Shown one piece after another: positions 31,325 through 32,306 of a stretch of 32,306 nucleotides of DNA (the stretch's first letter is position 1; each line of letters begins with the position of its first letter). Source of the stretch: Bauldia sp. (GTDB lineage: Bacteria; Pseudomonadota; Alphaproteobacteria; Rhizobiales; Kaistiaceae); NCBI GenBank assembly GCA_020442065.1, contig JAGRKZ010000009.1, positions 1 through 32,306 on the forward strand, read 5' to 3'. The translations under genes and the position numbers were made by a program. The notes under the pieces were generated by a model that was given only the letters and a program-made list of their open reading frames with translations, did not search any database and was not told the origin of the DNA.

Positions 31325-32306
31325 ATGACTACACCGGATGCCGTCATCGACGGAGGTGAACTGGCGAAAGAGCTGACCTCGCTGATCGGCAGCCGCAAGG
31401 GGACGCTTGCCCCGGCAGATCGCGTCGCCATCGTCAATCGACTCAAGACGGTGATGGCCGAGCGCCGCGCCGAGGCGGAACGGCAGTTGCTCGCAGACGG
31501 TCGGGGCACGGTTTGCGCCCAGCGCCTGTCCGACCTCCAGGATGCGATCATCCGCGCCGTCCACGATTTCGCCATCGAAAACGTCTACCGCAGCGAGAAT
31601 CCGACTTCCTCGGAACGCATGGCGATCGTGGCAGTCGGTGGTTATGGCCGCGGCACGCTCGCCCCCGGCTCCGACGTCGATCTGCTGTTTCTCCTCCCCT
31701 ACAAGCAGACGCCGTGGGGGGAGTCGGTGGTCGAGTTCATCCTCTACATCCTGTGGGACCTCGGGCTGAAGGTCGGCCATGCCACCCGCAACGTGAACGA
31801 GTGCATCCGCTTGTCACGCTCGGACATGACGATCCGCACCGCGATCCTCGAGGCACGCTACCTGTGGGGCGAGAAGACACTGTTCGACGACCTGGTAGCG
31901 CGCTTCGACGCCGAGGTGGTGAAGGGCACAGGCCCCGAATTCATCGCGGCCAAGCTTGCCGAGCGGGACGCGCGCCATCGCCAGCAGGGCACGTCGCGCT
32001 ATCTGGTCGAACCCAACGTCAAGGACGGCAAGGGCGGCCTCCGCGACCTTCACACGCTCTTCTGGATTGCCAAGTACTTCTACCGGGTGAAGTCGCGCGA
32101 GGAGCTCGTCAAGGCGGGCGTCTTCTCCCGCGCCGAACTGCAGCGCTTCCGCAAGTCCGAGGACTTCCTGTGGGCGATCCGCTGCCACATGCACTTCCTT
32201 ACCGGACGAGCGGAGGAGCGCCTGTCCTTCGACATCCAGCGCGAGATGGCGTCCAGGCTTGGCTACACCACGCATCCGGGCCTCAAGGATGTCGAGCGCT
32301 TCATGA
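31325..32306 (+). CDS. glnD: Bifunctional PII uridylyltransferase/uridylyl-removing enzyme GlnD, N-terminal part
   Basis: The first 327 residues of GlnD, which adds and removes UMP on PII proteins in response to glutamine and so controls nitrogen metabolism. The frame runs open off the right edge; full GlnD is about 900 residues or more. The nucleotidyltransferase motif [18 protein letters not shown] is at 105–122, with the two catalytic aspartates in GSDVD. Further conserved stretches are [33 protein letters not shown] and [17 protein letters not shown]. The HD and ACT domains lie outside the window. ATG 31325 is the first good start; the ribosome site is weak. It is divergent from the curli operon. 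Confidence 0.96.
   Translation, partial: MTTPDAVIDGGELAKELTSLIGSRKGTLAPADRVAIVNRLKTVMAERRAEAERQLLADGRGTVCAQRLSDLQDAIIRAVHDFAIENVYRSENPTSSERMAIVAVGGYGRGTLAPGSDVDLLFLLPYKQTPWGESVVEFILYILWDLGLKVGHATRNVNECIRLSRSDMTIRTAILEARYLWGEKTLFDDLVARFDAEVVKGTGPEFIAAKLAERDARHRQQGTSRYLVEPNVKDGKGGLRDLHTLFWIAKYFYRVKSREELVKAGVFSRAELQRFRKSEDFLWAIRCHMHFLTGRAEERLSFDIQREMASRLGYTTHPGLKDVERFM

Overview
The window is GC-rich chromosomal DNA from an alphaproteobacterium, almost certainly of the order Hyphomicrobiales (Rhizobiales). The evidence is the run ctrA–chpT–eipA (CtrA phosphorelay plus a DUF1134 envelope protein), the block plsY–dprA–topA–rnr–DUF983, a dnaN lying apart from dnaA and recF, and an acdR/acdS pair. 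No rRNA, tRNA, insertion sequence, prophage or CRISPR array was seen. The genus cannot be named from the sequence alone.

Layout. (1) 1–3.6 kb: 3' end of ctrA, convergent chpT, eipA, a membrane-anchored coiled-coil protein and a short conserved protein. (2) 3.6–7.9 kb: a class I/II aminotransferase, a glycosyltransferase-like protein, ACC deaminase acdS with its divergent Lrp-type regulator acdR, and a 72-residue protein with two CxxC motifs. (3) 8–11.8 kb: dnaN, two orphan ABC permeases of the rhizobial GlpP/GlpQ type, and an Nfu iron-sulfur scaffold. (4) 11.8–18.1 kb, the most distinctive part: a Gfo/Idh/MocA dehydrogenase, two different membrane di-iron (histidine-box) enzymes, a rhamnose-mutarotase-like protein, a ferredoxin reductase and a TIM-barrel sugar isomerase. 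(5) 18.2–28.1 kb: the housekeeping block DUF983, rnr, topA, dprA, plsY, interrupted by a serine hydrolase and by a sulfotransferase plus a tiny conserved ORF. (6) 28.2–30.1 kb: an EntA-like SDR, a RidA-family protein and a YccF protein. (7) 30.2–32.3 kb: a curli subunit made of ten uninterrupted 11-residue repeats with a CsgH-like partner, then the 5' part of glnD.

How the genes may work together. Region 4 contains counterparts of MocA, MocD, MocF and possibly MocC, the rhizopine (3-O-methyl-scyllo-inosamine) catabolic proteins, plus an extra fatty-acid-hydroxylase-type enzyme and a mutarotase. No ferredoxin (MocE) or transporter subunit lies inside it. The inference is an oxygenase-dependent route for a methylated or aminated inositol, or another sugar-like compound. 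Together with acdRS and the curli genes it suggests a plant- or surface-associated organism. Regulatory structure stands out in four places: a palindrome between acdS and acdR, repeats upstream of the MocD-like gene, a hairpin that buries the ribosome binding site of the RidA-family gene, and a 12-bp hairpin after the curli genes.
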